A program made the translations under genes and the position numbers. A model generated the notes under the pieces. That model was not told the DNA's origin. It saw nothing but the letters and a program-made list of their open reading frames with translations, and did no database searches. This document shows positions 34,643 through 45,412 of a DNA stretch of 64,000 bases, piece by piece; position 1 is the stretch's first letter; each line of letters starts with the position of its first letter. Origin of the DNA: Lineus longissimus (lineage: Eukaryota; Nemertea; Pilidiophora; Heteronemertea; Lineidae); contig NC_088320.1 of assembly GCF_910592395.1 (NCBI RefSeq), positions 13,450,501 through 13,514,500 on the forward strand, read 5' to 3'.

Positions 34643-35247
34643 CATTGACGTCATTCCACATGCGCACTCATCGACCAGTAGGAAACTAACAACACGACCA
34701 CGAGTATGAAACTGTGAGGGACTCAGAAACGGAACCTGTAGTGACATCGCCAAGGTGTTGAACGGCATAATCCAACTGTAGGATGCATGTTCTATTCCCA
34801 ATCTATATGGAATGGCGTACAGGCAGGTAAAAATGCCAGCAGAGCCATCCACAACTGCGAAGTCGAACTTCTCTTTATCAACTTTTCAATAAGGTCGGGT
34901 TGTCAAGCATGTTTTCACTATCGGTCTGGACGATATTGAACATATTTTGCAATTTTGTGGAAATCCCTTCTTCAGCCAAGCCCTTTTGGAACTCAACAGT
35001 GTCCAGTTTTAATTCTTCTTCACTAGTTTTGTATCGTATGATTTTCACGCCCGACTTTAGGATATTACTGGGGACCTTCAGACCTGAGTGGACCACTATG
35101 GGACTTCGTGGCCATTCTTCAGAAGCCCGTCTCCGATTGAACTCAACTGAAAAACGTGGCTCTTGATCATTAGCGGCAGGAGGAGGATTTTCTTACCAAG
35201 GGAGGAGGAAGTCACCAACAGAAGGACTAGGACAAAATTCCCTTCAT
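34643..35247 (-). pseudogene. UDP-glucuronosyltransferase-like first exon, frameshifted
   Basis: Read on the minus strand from an ATG at 35247-35245. A hydrophobic signal (LVLLLVTSSSLG) is followed by KKILLLPLMIKSHVFQL and LLKNGHEV, the UGT N-terminal pattern. Then come HSGLKVPSNI, DTVEFQKGLAEEG and KFDFAVVDGS...CLYAIPYRLG with YSWIMPFNTLAMS and VPFLSPSQ. These match the N-terminal, aglycone-binding half of a UGT. Three single-base shifts break it: after the start (about 35229), after GHEV (about 35098) and before KVDKEKF (about 34886). An excellent donor, ATG|GTAAGA, lies at 34643/34642, so this looks like a whole first exon. No C-terminal UDP-sugar-binding exon is visible in the window. It may be a pseudogene, or an assembly-damaged host exon. 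Confidence 0.65.
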
Positions 35248-35544
35248 CTTGCAACTGGTGAACCTGCAAAGAACTAAGCAATAATTTTGATGCTATACAA
35301 TTTTATATCATGTTTTTCAGCACCAGTTACTGTCAGGTCGTCACTGCATGTTGGTAACGCATTTAAAGGGACAACTTGGTCATGGCATTTAGTATTGGAA
35401 TAATGTTAAATTTTATCATGATATTGGTTCTTCTTAACACATATAAAATTTTGTGAGGATTGATCGGCTCTAGGGGTACTTTTTTACAAAAACCAATGAA
35501 CAGCCATGTACATGTAATGTACACAGTGTTTAATGCAGGGCTCT

Positions 35545-35715
35545 CGGTGATCAGTGGCAAAGTGGTTAGAGCGCCGGGCTTATAACCAGGAGGTCGTAGG
35601 TTCGATACTAAGTCGAATCAACACTGTTTCATCTGTGTGTCCTTTGGTAAGACACTTCACCCTACTTGCTTCTCTCCACCCATTAGTATAAGGTTACCAG
35701 GCTGACTTTAACTTT
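35545..35715 (+). mobile_element. tRNA-derived SINE
   Basis: The head looks like a tRNA: A box TGGCAAAGTGGTTAGAGCG (35555-35573), anticodon-loop-like CTTATAA, and B box GGTTCGATACT (35599-35609). It is followed by TCCTTTGGTAAGACACTTCACCCTA, the body motif common in marine-invertebrate SINEs. Stem mismatches rule out a working tRNA. Confidence 0.75.
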
Positions 35716-35780
35716 TTAACTTAGCTGGCCATCACGCAGGTAAGGGGGAGGAGGGCATTTGTAAATTTGCGCTCAGCTGT

Positions 35781-35802
35781 GTGATGGGGGGGGGGGGGGG
35801 AG
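35781..35802. repeat. Poly-G tract
   Basis: A run of about 16-18 G just upstream of the LTR retrotransposon. Confidence 0.9.
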
Positions 35803-35969
35803 TAGAACATTTAATACGTCGTAAGTACCGGTATGAAAAAGAGGCGACGTTCAGGTTAGAATTTATAGGAAGGTATAAATATGAATTATTGCAGGGCATA
35901 ATTCTAGCTCGGGTGGAGCTCAAATGTTGGTCAAAATCTCGGCTGCCTCGGTTTTAGTCTACAATTTAG

Positions 35970-36262
35970 TGTTATATATAAAGTTTAGACCCTTCCATGA
36001 GGAGCCTCAGCGTTAGGACCCTCCGTCACGTGACCACGTGGAAGGAGGCTGATCTCCAGGTATAAACTGGGTCAAGCGATCAGAAGTGCGCGGACCTCCG
36101 TCTCTACAGGTCACGCGTTGCCCTATCTATTGTCTATTGCTGGTCATCCGACTCTTGCCCTGATGTGGCTTCTTGTCTAGGACATTATAGTGAATAAACT
36201 TATAACATGATAAGAGGATATTCTTAGTCTATTCGAATTCTGTTGACGATCCCAACATGACA
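35970..36262 (+). repeat. 5' LTR
   Basis: Begins TGTTATATATAA and ends CCCAACATGACA. It contains TATAAA (36061-36066), AATAAA (36193-36198) and two adjacent CACGTG E-boxes (36027-36032, 36035-36040). All three features recur in the 3' LTR. Confidence 0.85.
36027..36040. promoter_or_regulatory. Paired E-box in LTR
   Basis: CACGTG-AC-CACGTG, preserved in both LTRs (3' copy at 42680-42693) although the LTRs have diverged elsewhere. This suggests a bHLH-type enhancer used by the element. Confidence 0.5.
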
Positions 36263-36280
36263 TGGTGGAGAACCGGCTTT
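36263..36280 (+). other. Primer-binding site (tRNA-primed)
   Basis: TGGTGGAGAACCGGCTTT begins directly after the 5' LTR. It starts with TGG, as expected for pairing with a tRNA 3' CCA end. The tRNA was not identified. Confidence 0.5.
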
Positions 36281-37271
36281 ATCGTAAATTTTCTCTGATC
36301 GGGACTTCGTGAATCCTCTCACACGTGCTCATGTGCTATCTTCCGACTTTAGGATATTCCATCATCCTTCAAAATGCCCTCTAATGGCAAATATATTCAA
36401 GCGGAACATCTTATAACGGACTACTCTCTACTGTAGGACCGATTTTCAACTTCAACAGGCCGCCAGGTTGTATATCACCAATTCCGTCCCGAACTCATCA
36501 TTTTAGAAACTGGTCGTGCCGATTTCTTGACGCCATATTGAGCGCCTTGCTCGATGGATTGTTATTCGTCACAGCACCACGTGATTGTGAGCGCCGCCTC
36601 TGATTGGCTCTACCGTATCTAATAACCATGCAAATCTATACGCAAACGTGTTTCATCGCCGTGGATTCAACTCTGTGAACCCCGTTTCCGAGACACTGTA
36701 ATTGTTTTGACAGCCGTCACTATCTGTCTTATCAGCTGACCCTGATGTCTACACGTACCATGATATGCCAGTACCAAGTATTCTCCAAGACTTCGTCTGT
36801 TTCCTCATGATCATCATCCAAGACTGTGTTTCCTCGTAATCTTCATCCAGCTTCCAAGACTGTGTCTCCTCCGTTAGTCAAGACTGTGTGTTTCATCATA
36901 ATCTTCATTCAAGACTTTGCCGACTGTTAGTGATTGTGACATCACCAAGTGACATTCCAGCAGAGAATATGGATCAACTGTTCCTTAATAGACTTACATG
37001 TGATTGTTGATTTGCCTTATGATTACCATGCTGTGATAAAATTTCTTGCCCTGTTTCAGTTCACCAAGACAGCCCCTTCGCCCCTCGCCATTGAAATGTA
37101 TTGTAACTGACTTTTCCGCCCATTCCAGTACATGCAACATCCTGATGTAACTAATTTTTCACCGCCATTTCAGCATTTTCTTCCAGCCAACTGAACAGTA
37201 TCACCACCCCCATCCTCCAATAGAGAATTATCTTTTTCCCATAATATAATAGATTGACAACATAAACCAAA

Positions 37272-38366
37272 ATGGCGTTGCGCCCCACTGATTTATTGCC
37301 TCCATACTTTGATGGTGAAGTATTAAGTCATGAACTCTCCACATCTTGGTGGCTGTCATTCCATGACTATCTTCAGGCACATAACCTGCATGAACCAGGT
37401 GATGACGATGCTATGGACAATGTTGTGCGCCTTCTCAAGTGTCGCCTGTCTAAACATGCTCGCCTTTGGGCCGAGGACCAAGAATTTGAGGACTTGCCTG
37501 ACCTCAAGGAACAATTTCTGAGTAGGTTTTCCCCTACCCACCCCCACTTTGCCAATGTACAGCAGTTTGAGTCGATTACTTACACCGCAAACCAGACTGC
37601 ACAACAGCACCTAAGTAAAATTAGGCTGGCTGCACTCCACATTGGGTCTGATGATAACCAGATCAAAAACAAACTGCTACAAACCTTGCTTCCTGATTGT
37701 CAGAAAGCCGTTATCATGGCAATGGATGCTGACGACGATTCAAACGCCATCGCCGAATGTGCGCAGCGGTTCCTTGATATCACGCCACATCGCGTACATT
37801 TCTCAACAGCAGCGGACCAAGTTCACGCCACCAATGCCACAGACCACGTCCTCCATGCCATCCTAGCCAAGTTGGACGACCTGAAGATGGACAAAGCTTC
37901 GCCACCGCAGGCCCAGGCAGCTTTCCAAAGCCAGGACATAGACGCACCACGCAGTCCAAGACCGACATCGCCATACCCGCGATCCAGCCGCCCGTCTCGA
38001 AGCGACGACTACGCCACAAGCAGCGAAAACGGTCGCAATCCCCAAGCCGTCCACGAACCCGTGAAAGCTACCCCTGCCATTTTTGCGGCCGCACTGGTCA
38101 TTTCTGGCGTTATTGCCACCGCTTCCAGGTTAAAGTCGCCCGAGGAGAGCTCCCCTCTGACTTCGTCCCACCAGCAGCCCGAGAAGCAAATACCAGGTTT
38201 CAACGACCACGTCCACCAAGCTACAATTATCAGCACCAGCCTACATATAGCCCGTCTGAGCAGCAGCCATATCAACAGCAAAACTACTGGGACCCTTCTG
38301 CTAACAACAATCAAGGACAACAACAGACGACCAACTATACTAGTTATCAGCCACATTTTTAGATAG
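37272..38366 (+). pseudogene. Retrotransposon Gag-like protein with CCHC knuckle
   Basis: The frame opens with MALRPTDLLPPYFDGEV and runs through a capsid-like helical region (WLSFHDYLQAHNL, KHARLWAEDQEF, FLSRFSPTHPHF, LLQTLLPDCQKAVI) to about 37900. A proline/serine/arginine-rich linker follows. The frame starting at 37272 then becomes nonsense. The correct continuation is a shifted frame at about 38030-38364, with a nucleocapsid zinc knuckle CHFCGRTGHFWRYC (C-x2-C-x4-H-x4-C) and a Gln/Asn/Tyr-rich tail ending YQPHF. One indel between about 37900 and 38030 therefore separates capsid from nucleocapsid. It would package element RNA in virus-like particles. Confidence 0.75.
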
Positions 38367-38388
38367 GGGACGGTCAACAGGCCATATT

Positions 38389-39852
38389 GTGTCGCCCCCT
38401 AGTTGTAACAATGTTTTAAATAAAAATCCTGTACATTCTTCATCCCATGAATCTGAATACTTGGGCCCAGAGCCAATTGATCTAAAACTCACTACACAAA
38501 ATTATGTAAAAGGCTACCTCCCAGATAAGCAGGGATTAGTAATTGTTGTTGACTCAGGTGCAACACGCACTTTAGTTTCTGGTTCATCTGTCAACAAGTC
38601 TCCTTATCTTTCAAAATTGCCCAAGATGGACATTGATCCAATACATTTTCGCATAGGAAACGGTGAATTCTTGCATGCCACAAAGGCTATAAATATTGAG
38701 CTTCTTATCCAAGGTCATAAGCTCCGCATTCATGCTGTTGTTGCAGACAACCTTACCGGACCAGATTTGCTTTTGGGTGCTCGGACCCTGTCGGAATTGA
38801 ATGGTACACTTGACTTTTCAACCAGTACCTTAACTGTCAGACCCAGGCGTATCCAGTTCACCCCTGTACAGACAGTGACTTTGAGACCAGGTCAGACTAG
38901 GAGTATTGTAGTCAAAGGCAAAGTTCCTAAGTTGCTCAAGCATACTGAGGTTTTGCTGCAGCCTACCGAGCAGTTCAGCAAATATTGTCCATCATACATG
39001 TTGGTAAAGCTCAGGAAAAGTGCAGCCATTATCCGGGTTACGAACAATTCCAAGAAAAATGTCACTTTCCGTGATAATCTTCCTGTTGCGTTTACTGATT
39101 TGTCAGATCATATTCATGCCACCCACTTAGTCCCTCGTGGCTCTTTGAATAATAGGGTCACACGCGAACAGTGCGTATCTGACCTTCATTATAAAAATCT
39201 GCTTACGTACCCTCACCTGGATATTGATGATCCCATCTCCAAGTTGTCACCCCAGGATATAATTGAGCAGCAAATCTCGCTGCAAGGTAGCACTCTTAGT
39301 GCGGATGAGAAGCAGCACTTGTATGAGCTTCTTCTACGGAACAAAGAGGCATTCAGCCTATACGGCGAAATTGGCACGTGCCCCAATTTTGAAGTGGACA
39401 TCCAATTGAAGGATGACAGTCCATTTTTCGTCCGCCCGTATCCTATCCCAGAGAAAAATCGCAAGCAAATTGACAAAGAGTTCAATAAGCTGGTAAATCT
39501 TGGTATCTTGAAGAAAGGCTGTTCTGCCTACAGCAGCCCGGTCATGCTGATTGGCAAAAAGGGTACAACTGACAAGAGGATAATCAGTGATTTCAGGTAT
39601 TCGAATAGTCGTTGCAAAACTGTCAATCAAAATTTTGTCAGCCTACAAAGTGTTCTAGCTCGTTTTGGTCGTTCAAACTGTAAAGTTGAGCTCAAAAGCG
39701 CTTTTCACAGTCTGCCCCTCATACCTAATCAAGCTGAACTGAACAAAGTGCTAAAAGTCATCAAGCGTAAGGTCATTCGGGATTACAATTTGCCATTTGA
39801 CGGTCAACAGTTTCGCATTGCCCAACAGACGTCACCATTCTTCTTCCGTTGA
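38389..39852 (+). pseudogene. Retrotransposon Pol: aspartic protease and partial RT
   Basis: Retropepsin signature VVDSGATRTLVSG near residue 55 of the frame, with LLLGARTL about 75 residues later. Then a linker and the start of a Ty3/Gypsy reverse transcriptase: FVRPYPIPEKNRKQIDKE, GILKKGCSAYSSPVMLI, RIISDFRYSN and ELKSAFHSLPL (the first catalytic Asp position reads Glu in VELKSAF). After LIPNQ the RT family pattern is lost, and the frame ends at 39850. A remnant of the YxDD box (VYHIFNDVAIVSNS) appears just downstream in another frame, showing an internal deletion of the palm. Confidence 0.75.
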
Positions 39853-39959
39853 TGTACCAGAGGAGTGTATCATATATTCAATGATGTAGCAATTGTCAGC
39901 AATTCAAAGGGAAAGTCGACAAGGACAGACCATACCATGAGCGGATTCCTGCGAGATAT

Positions 39960-40370
39960 TGTCCATTTGAGACAATCTCACTTGATTTCAAAACAATGGT
40001 TCCGTCCAGATCAGGTTACCGTAACTTAATGGTAGTAAGTTGTGCAGCAACTTGTTTTATTGTCTGTGTGCCCCTAAAGAATTTAGAGGCAGCGACAATA
40101 GCTGAAGTTCTCATTCAGCGTGTTCTGTGTGATTTTGGTATTCCCGAAGTCATTATCTGTGATGCAGCGACATCATTGACCGGCAAGATCATTACTCTGT
40201 TGTGTGAAACTCTTAACATCTCTCAGAAAATCATTTCAGTCGGGAATCATGGTTCTCTTCATGTTGAGCGTCAAATTCAGTCCGTCGCCAATTTGATCAA
40301 GGTGAATCTCAGCCAATATGGACAAGATTGGGTTCGCTATTACAGTGTTGCTCAGTATTCATTCAACTGA
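39960..40370 (+). pseudogene. Retrotransposon integrase core
   Basis: PFETISLDFKTMVPSRSGY gives the first catalytic Asp (codon 39987-39989). VLCDFGIPEVIICDAATSL gives the second (40161-40163). HGSLHVERQIQ gives the Glu (40266-40268), about 35 residues on, so the DDE triad is preserved. The N-terminal HHCC zinc finger is deleted. The frame ends YSFN then TGA, and the C-terminal domain follows in a new frame at 40419. Confidence 0.8.
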
Positions 40371-40418
40371 TTCTGCTCCAGTTACCTCGGTGGTCATTGC
40401 CCATTCTACCTTGTCTTC

Positions 40419-41330
40419 TTGCGTGAACCCACAGACATTACCGGACTAAATTTCAAACCAGTCTTGGGATTGTCACACTCGCAATCTGAGTATATTGAAC
40501 ATCTGAAAGACATATTTCAGAATGTCTCTAAGCTAATGTTACAGCTGCAAGATCATCAACAACAAACTCAGAATCAGAAGGTTGCTCAAAAGCTTCATAA
40601 GTGTCAGGTTTATGAACAAGGTCAACTGGTTTATCTGCATAAACCATCCAGCTCCTCCTTGACTGCAAACGCAAAGAAATTCACTGCGTCTTGGGTAGGT
40701 CCTTTTGTCATTCATCAGGTTCTTGATCGCACCCACTACATCTTGTCAGACTTGGAAGGTAGAATTTTGAAGGATGTTTTTAACTTCAACCGGTTAAAAC
40801 CAACATTCTTGAAAGCTACGGATCATGAGAACATCAGCAATTTGCAGAAATTGCGACAGGCTTTGAGGTTCAATGAGAACACTGAGGTCAAGTCGACAAA
40901 CTGTACTACTGAGTACAACTTCATAGATGAGCTTGGTCAACAGCTCCCCTCCGCTCAGGATTGTGAAATGATATTCTATGCTGAGGCAAATCCTTTGGAT
41001 TTGGAGTCTTATGCGGAATGTTTGGAACACAAGAATGGTTTTGCTGCGCCGTGCAAACTCTCTGATCAGCAACAACAAACATTGTTAAAGGTCTTAGAAA
41101 ATGCCCCATCTTCTGAGGCTGTGTATACTGTTGAAAGAGCTAGGTTCAAAGGAGCCAACATACAGCTCTTATGGTCTGTCCCATTGCGTGACAAGCCATA
41201 TAGATTTCGGTGGGATCCGCAGTGTGATATCAACTGCCCACAAGTAGTTGAAGCCATCCTGGATCCAGACAATCGAGTCAGATGTCTTGGATCGCCTCAA
41301 AACTTGATCAAGCACCTGTATTCTTTGTAA
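40419..41330 (+). pseudogene. Integrase C-terminal domain with long extension
   Basis: The first half has QLVYLHKPSSSS, FTASWVGPFVIHQVL, YILSDLEGR and VFNFNRLKPTFL, the GPF-type C-terminal domain of Ty3/Gypsy integrases. About 160 further residues (DCEMIFYAEANPLDLES, LLWSVPLRDKPYRFRWDP) have no motif known to me and end LIKHLYSL at 41330. The extension may be an extra domain of this lineage. Confidence 0.6.
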
Positions 41331-42614
41331 GTGATACAATATTTACAACGGTGCATACAAGTATTCGCATGGTAGAGAAACCATGCATGTGTATAATCTT
41401 CAAGGTATTCATATCGGTGAGAAAACCATCAGGTTTTTGTTAGTTTTCATGTAGACTTTTTGAAGTCATTAGTGAGGTATAAATTTGCCTTTTGTGGTTA
41501 TAGGGTTGTTCTTCTTCCACAATTGTGTGCGAGCAGTGCTCATTATTCAGAGTTCAGTACAAAAAAGTAGTTTTATTAGTGAACAATGGAGTCATAACTT
41601 TTCAAGTCAATGCCTTGATACCTGTGCGTATACAAAGCTTTGCTCGGTCATAAATGAGGATCGAAAGTACACACAGGTGTGCTCCAACTAGTGAATAAAA
41701 ATATCATAATTACCTCATTAAAAATAAATGGCCAATTTTTAATGGTAATTTGAGTACGTAGCATCATAATATCGCCTCACTATAAAGCGTGTTTGTGGAT
41801 TTGTGAGTATTAGTGTGTAATATTTTTGGAGCATAGTGTTTTGGTATTTTTTTCATTGCATTATTTGGGCCAAGTGCCAAAAATTCTGTCTAACAATGCA
41901 CTCAATGTTGTTTCTAGGATTCAGTTCCAGGAAAGTCATGTGATGTCAATATTTACATTCCTTAAAGTACATTGTGTACATTAGCCATAGCCACCATACA
42001 TTTGTACACAGTCACTATGGTTACACTGATGCATAGACATTAGAATGACAGTGCATTCTTTGATAATCATTGTTGTTGTTCTCGCGCAGAACTGTGTTTA
42101 AAATTAAACTTTGTGCAATTATTGGTGAATTTGTACAAACTTTTGAGAAGTTTTTAGTAGAAATTTCTCATCTTTCGGCAATGTCTGTTGTCAAATTTTT
42201 TCTTTCAAATTTGTTTTAACAACATTTTTTTGGAACAAGGCCAATCCTTTCAAGATTATAGTAGTGATACTAAGCCCTGCATAACTAACCATTTCATTTC
42301 AGGCCAGCTGTGCTCGCTTTCTTGTGCTTTTGTGTCTACTATCTCGATGTATTCGGATGACCAGTTTAATTATGTTCCACTGTGGAACTGCATTCTCTGA
42401 CTCTGTTAAACTTAGTTGACATTAGCTCAGCATCTTAAATTTTATTACTTAATCTATCAAGCACGGTATCCCTGTTTCCGATTATCTGTATAAAGGCTTT
42501 GGAAGTTTGAATGCCTCAGTGGTCGGAATGTATGAACACTTCCAAAGATTTTAAAACAACTTGTTCTTGCTTTAAGTCTAAACTATTATTGTCTTAATCA
42601 AGTCCGTAATTTGA
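41331..42614 (+). other. Non-coding 3' region of the LTR retrotransposon
   Basis: AT-rich, with no frame showing a recognisable domain. No env-like protein with a signal and membrane anchor could be supported. Confidence 0.5.
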
Positions 42615-42624
42615 ACAAAGGGGA
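42615..42624 (+). other. Polypurine tract
   Basis: AACAAAGGGGA immediately precedes the TGTTAT start of the 3' LTR, the usual site for priming plus-strand synthesis. Confidence 0.55.
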
Positions 42625-42912
42625 TGTTATGTATAGTTTAGACCCCTCCATGAGGAGCCTCAGCATTAGGACCCTCCGTCACGTGACCACGTGGAAGGAT
42701 GCTAGTCAAGGTATAAACTGGGTCAAGCCATCAGGAGTGCGCGGACCTACGTCTGTATAGGCCATGCTTGAGTTTCCCTTGAGTTAGTTATCTTGCTGGT
42801 CATCCAACCTTTGCCGTGAAGTGCACCGCTGTTAGGATTCTTGTGGTGAATAAACTATATAAAAGAATGTGATTCGTCAGCTCCATTTATGATGTACGAT
42901 CCCAACATGACA
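42625..42912 (+). repeat. 3' LTR
   Basis: Begins TGTTATGTATAG and ends CCCAACATGACA, with AATAAA at 42849-42854. It is collinear with the 5' LTR and substantially diverged in the middle. Confidence 0.85.
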
Positions 42913-43419
42913 ATATAAAGAAATCTACGCGACTGTCATTTAATCCTGATGACAAGTTTTGTTGCAGTTAATTCACAATAATCATGCAGCAAATGGTAAA
43001 TATGTGTCATTGATATTCTCGTTAGTGTCGTAAAAATATCTTAGCGCAATCCATTGCTTATTTGCCGCAATTGGGAAATTTACACAGTAGTTATAACCAA
43101 AGGTCAAGAACAAGAATTCAACCCAGAGGCTTGGATTGCTCTTCATATGATCACCAGAAGCAAAATAAAAAATTATGTGTTCATCATCATATGCTAATGA
43201 GAAAATGACACATGATAGCGAGTGACGTCATCGATATTTATGTAAATTGTCATTAACTAATCACAGAGCTTTTATTTTTAGATGTGTCCAGGGATTAATA
43301 AGAGGACCACCGGAAGTGGGGAGCTCATTGACCCCCTGGAAAAAGAGGTTGGCTTCTTAGCACCTCATCATGCCTGTACATACAATTAATAGCATACATT
43401 ATCCTCAAATACCTCGAAG

Positions 43420-43850
43420 ATTGGACATACATCAGAGAGGGCAATGTTTCCCCTATTACACTGTCATCTAGCCCATGGATGACTTGGTATAGGGCAGTAC
43501 ATAGTAGGACACCGAGAGGACAATGTTGATTGTTCCCCTATCAATGTTCCGAGTATCATCCTAGTTGCTTTAGTTGTGGCGTTAGGACATATTATCTCAG
43601 AATGGACATTGTTTCGCCGGTCATCATTATGTGCGACTGTGCATAGCTTGGTTCTTACATTTGGACATGCCTCCGAGAGGACAATATTTCCCCTATGCAC
43701 TGTCATCCCAGTCCCCGAACAAACTGGTTGTGACGTTAGGATATGTCTCGCCTAGGATGATGTTTCCCCTATACATCGCCATACGGTTCTTTGGATGACT
43801 TGGTAGCGACGTTTGGACATCCTTCAGATGAGGGAAACATTGTCGGCTGC
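43420..43850. repeat. Divergent tandem repeat, about 78-bp period
   Basis: Six degenerate units of the form TTGGACAT...GAGAGGACAATGTTTCCCCTAT begin near 43423, 43503, 43583, 43659, 43735 and 43813. The last is inverted in part (GGGAAACATTGTC). Confidence 0.7.
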
Positions 43851-44389
43851 CCAGTCGCCTCCTCTTCGACATAAGTAGTTTCCATCAACAAATTGCACAA
43901 ATAATTCAAAATTCAAAATCTGAAAGCAGTGTTGACGTTTCATCTTTTGAGGACAAAGTCACAACCAAAATGGAGGAATACATTCACTTCCAACTCCTTG
44001 TCCAATCTGTAAAGTCCTTTAAAGCTTCCAGAATTTAGGTGGAGACTTATGTACAAATTCCTGTTCATGCAAGAGACATTTCCGTTTCAAACAAACAAGA
44101 TAAAACTAATGAACAAGGAACAAAATATGATATATCAAGCGAATTAATTTTATTCATTTATCAAGATAAGATGATTATGGCGAGGTTATACAATGTATGT
44201 AATACACCCTCCCAAGAAATAATGCGGCTTTTAGGTTTCACATGAGGCCAGTTCCAAAACCAAAAACATGCTGAGATCACTGGGCTACTAAGGTATAATT
44301 TCCAATGAGAGGTACACGGGAAGCGTGCAGGCACTGTGGAAGAGCGTCCGTAGGTCATAGGGGTCGAAGCTTGGCCGGTACCACTCGGT

Positions 44390-44540
44390 ACTTTCAACTG
44401 GCCCGAAATGTCCAAAAGCAATGCGGATTGTGTGCTCCTTGGTTTCTACAGAAGGATTAGGCTGGGGGATGAATGTAAAGTGCTTTGAGGCAGTACAGTA
44501 TAAAAGTGCTATATAAGAACAAGCATTAAATTTTTATTTT
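44390..44540 (+). mobile_element. LINE/SINE 3' tail (CR1/L2-type)
   Basis: TGTAAAGTGCTTTGAGGCAGT followed by AAAAGTGCTATATAAGAACAA is the conserved 3' tail of CR1/L2-like LINEs and their SINE partners, ending in an A/T-rich stretch. Confidence 0.6.
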
Positions 44541-44825
44541 TACAATGTACAGTCTAGCTCATATTTTAAAATATCAACACCTAGTCAATTATATTGCCAA
44601 GTACCATCAATCCAGATCCAGCCCTACTTGCAACTCAACTTAGTCAATTATACTCAGCGAGTAATATCTGTCATGTTTGCATCAGACATTATTATCACAA
44701 CCTGTCTTTGGCCCTACCTGTCTTCGGCCTGGTATTAGTCATGTGTTTTATGTAGTTGTGGTTACCGATACGCCCCTCCGTGAATAAAAGTACCGTTGTA
44801 TATCAATGATTAAATTCGTCTTTGG

Positions 44826-45265
44826 TTAAATCCTGAACGGTTATCCTGCTCGTGTGTGTCTGAATAGCATTCCGCGAAGATGACGTCACTACAGCTGCTG
44901 CCCTCTATTTCCCCATCGCTGAATTACAGGCAATGTCGGACAAACATGCGGTTTCGTAATGGATTCAGGCTTTCTAACTAGGGCAGTTAGATTCAATCTG
45001 GCACATGTCCGAGTGTTGGAAATACTACACAATTGTTCTGAATATTTCTCTCTCTGACTCTATGGTATCATTCATACTAAAAACAATGCAGGGTCAAAGA
45101 TAATTGACTTTGAAATAAGCTCAAATGCGTAGAAATAAGTGTCGATGTCCGACTGTCACGTGACTAAAACGTCATCAATATCTTATGCAAATGACCTTGT
45201 GAGCTATAAATAGTAACTTCGCGGTTAAATCCTGAACGGTTATCCTGCTCGTGAGTATCTGAATT
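44826..45265. repeat. Direct repeat pair around AATCCTGAACGGTTATCC
   Basis: GGTTAAATCCTGAACGGTTATCCTGCTCGTG occurs at about 44824 and 45223. The first lies just after a GTGAATAAAAGTACCG stretch that resembles an LTR polyadenylation region, so a decayed solo LTR is possible. Confidence 0.5.
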
Positions 45266-45340
45266 GAAGAACTCAACAATATCAATCAAGATCCAGCCAA
45301 ATGTCCACATCCAAATGTTTTTTGTTGAGATTCGACCCTT

Positions 45341-45346
45341 TTTATT
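45341..45346 (-). terminator. Polyadenylation signal of the minus-strand gene
   Basis: AATAAA on the minus strand, about 67 bases after the stop codon at 45413-45415. It supports reading 46095-45413 as the terminal coding exon. Confidence 0.5.
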
Positions 45347-45412
45347 TTCAACACCACTTCAGAAATACCATGAAATGGCCCTTTACCTATTTCGATCTTG
45401 CTGCATTTATAT

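Larger units (their letters stand above)
35970..42912 (+). mobile_element. Degenerate Ty3/Gypsy-type LTR retrotransposon
   Basis: Two LTRs (293 and 288 bp) flank gag, protease, a partial reverse transcriptase and an integrase in the order PR-RT-IN. A TGG-initiated primer-binding site follows the 5' LTR directly, and a purine tract precedes the 3' LTR. The LTRs differ by well over 15% by eye, so the insertion is old. RNase H, most of the RT palm and the integrase zinc finger are missing, and gag and pol are shifted. The 5-bp flanks (TTTAG and ATATA) do not match, so no target duplication remains. Confidence 0.85.

Noticed and set aside
35545-35625. tRNA gene with a UAU-like anticodon loop
   Set aside because: A and B boxes are present but the stems contain mismatches and a SINE body follows, so it is a tRNA-derived SINE.
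41331-42614. Envelope-like gene 3' of pol in the LTR element
   Set aside because: No frame shows a signal peptide, furin-type site and membrane anchor together.
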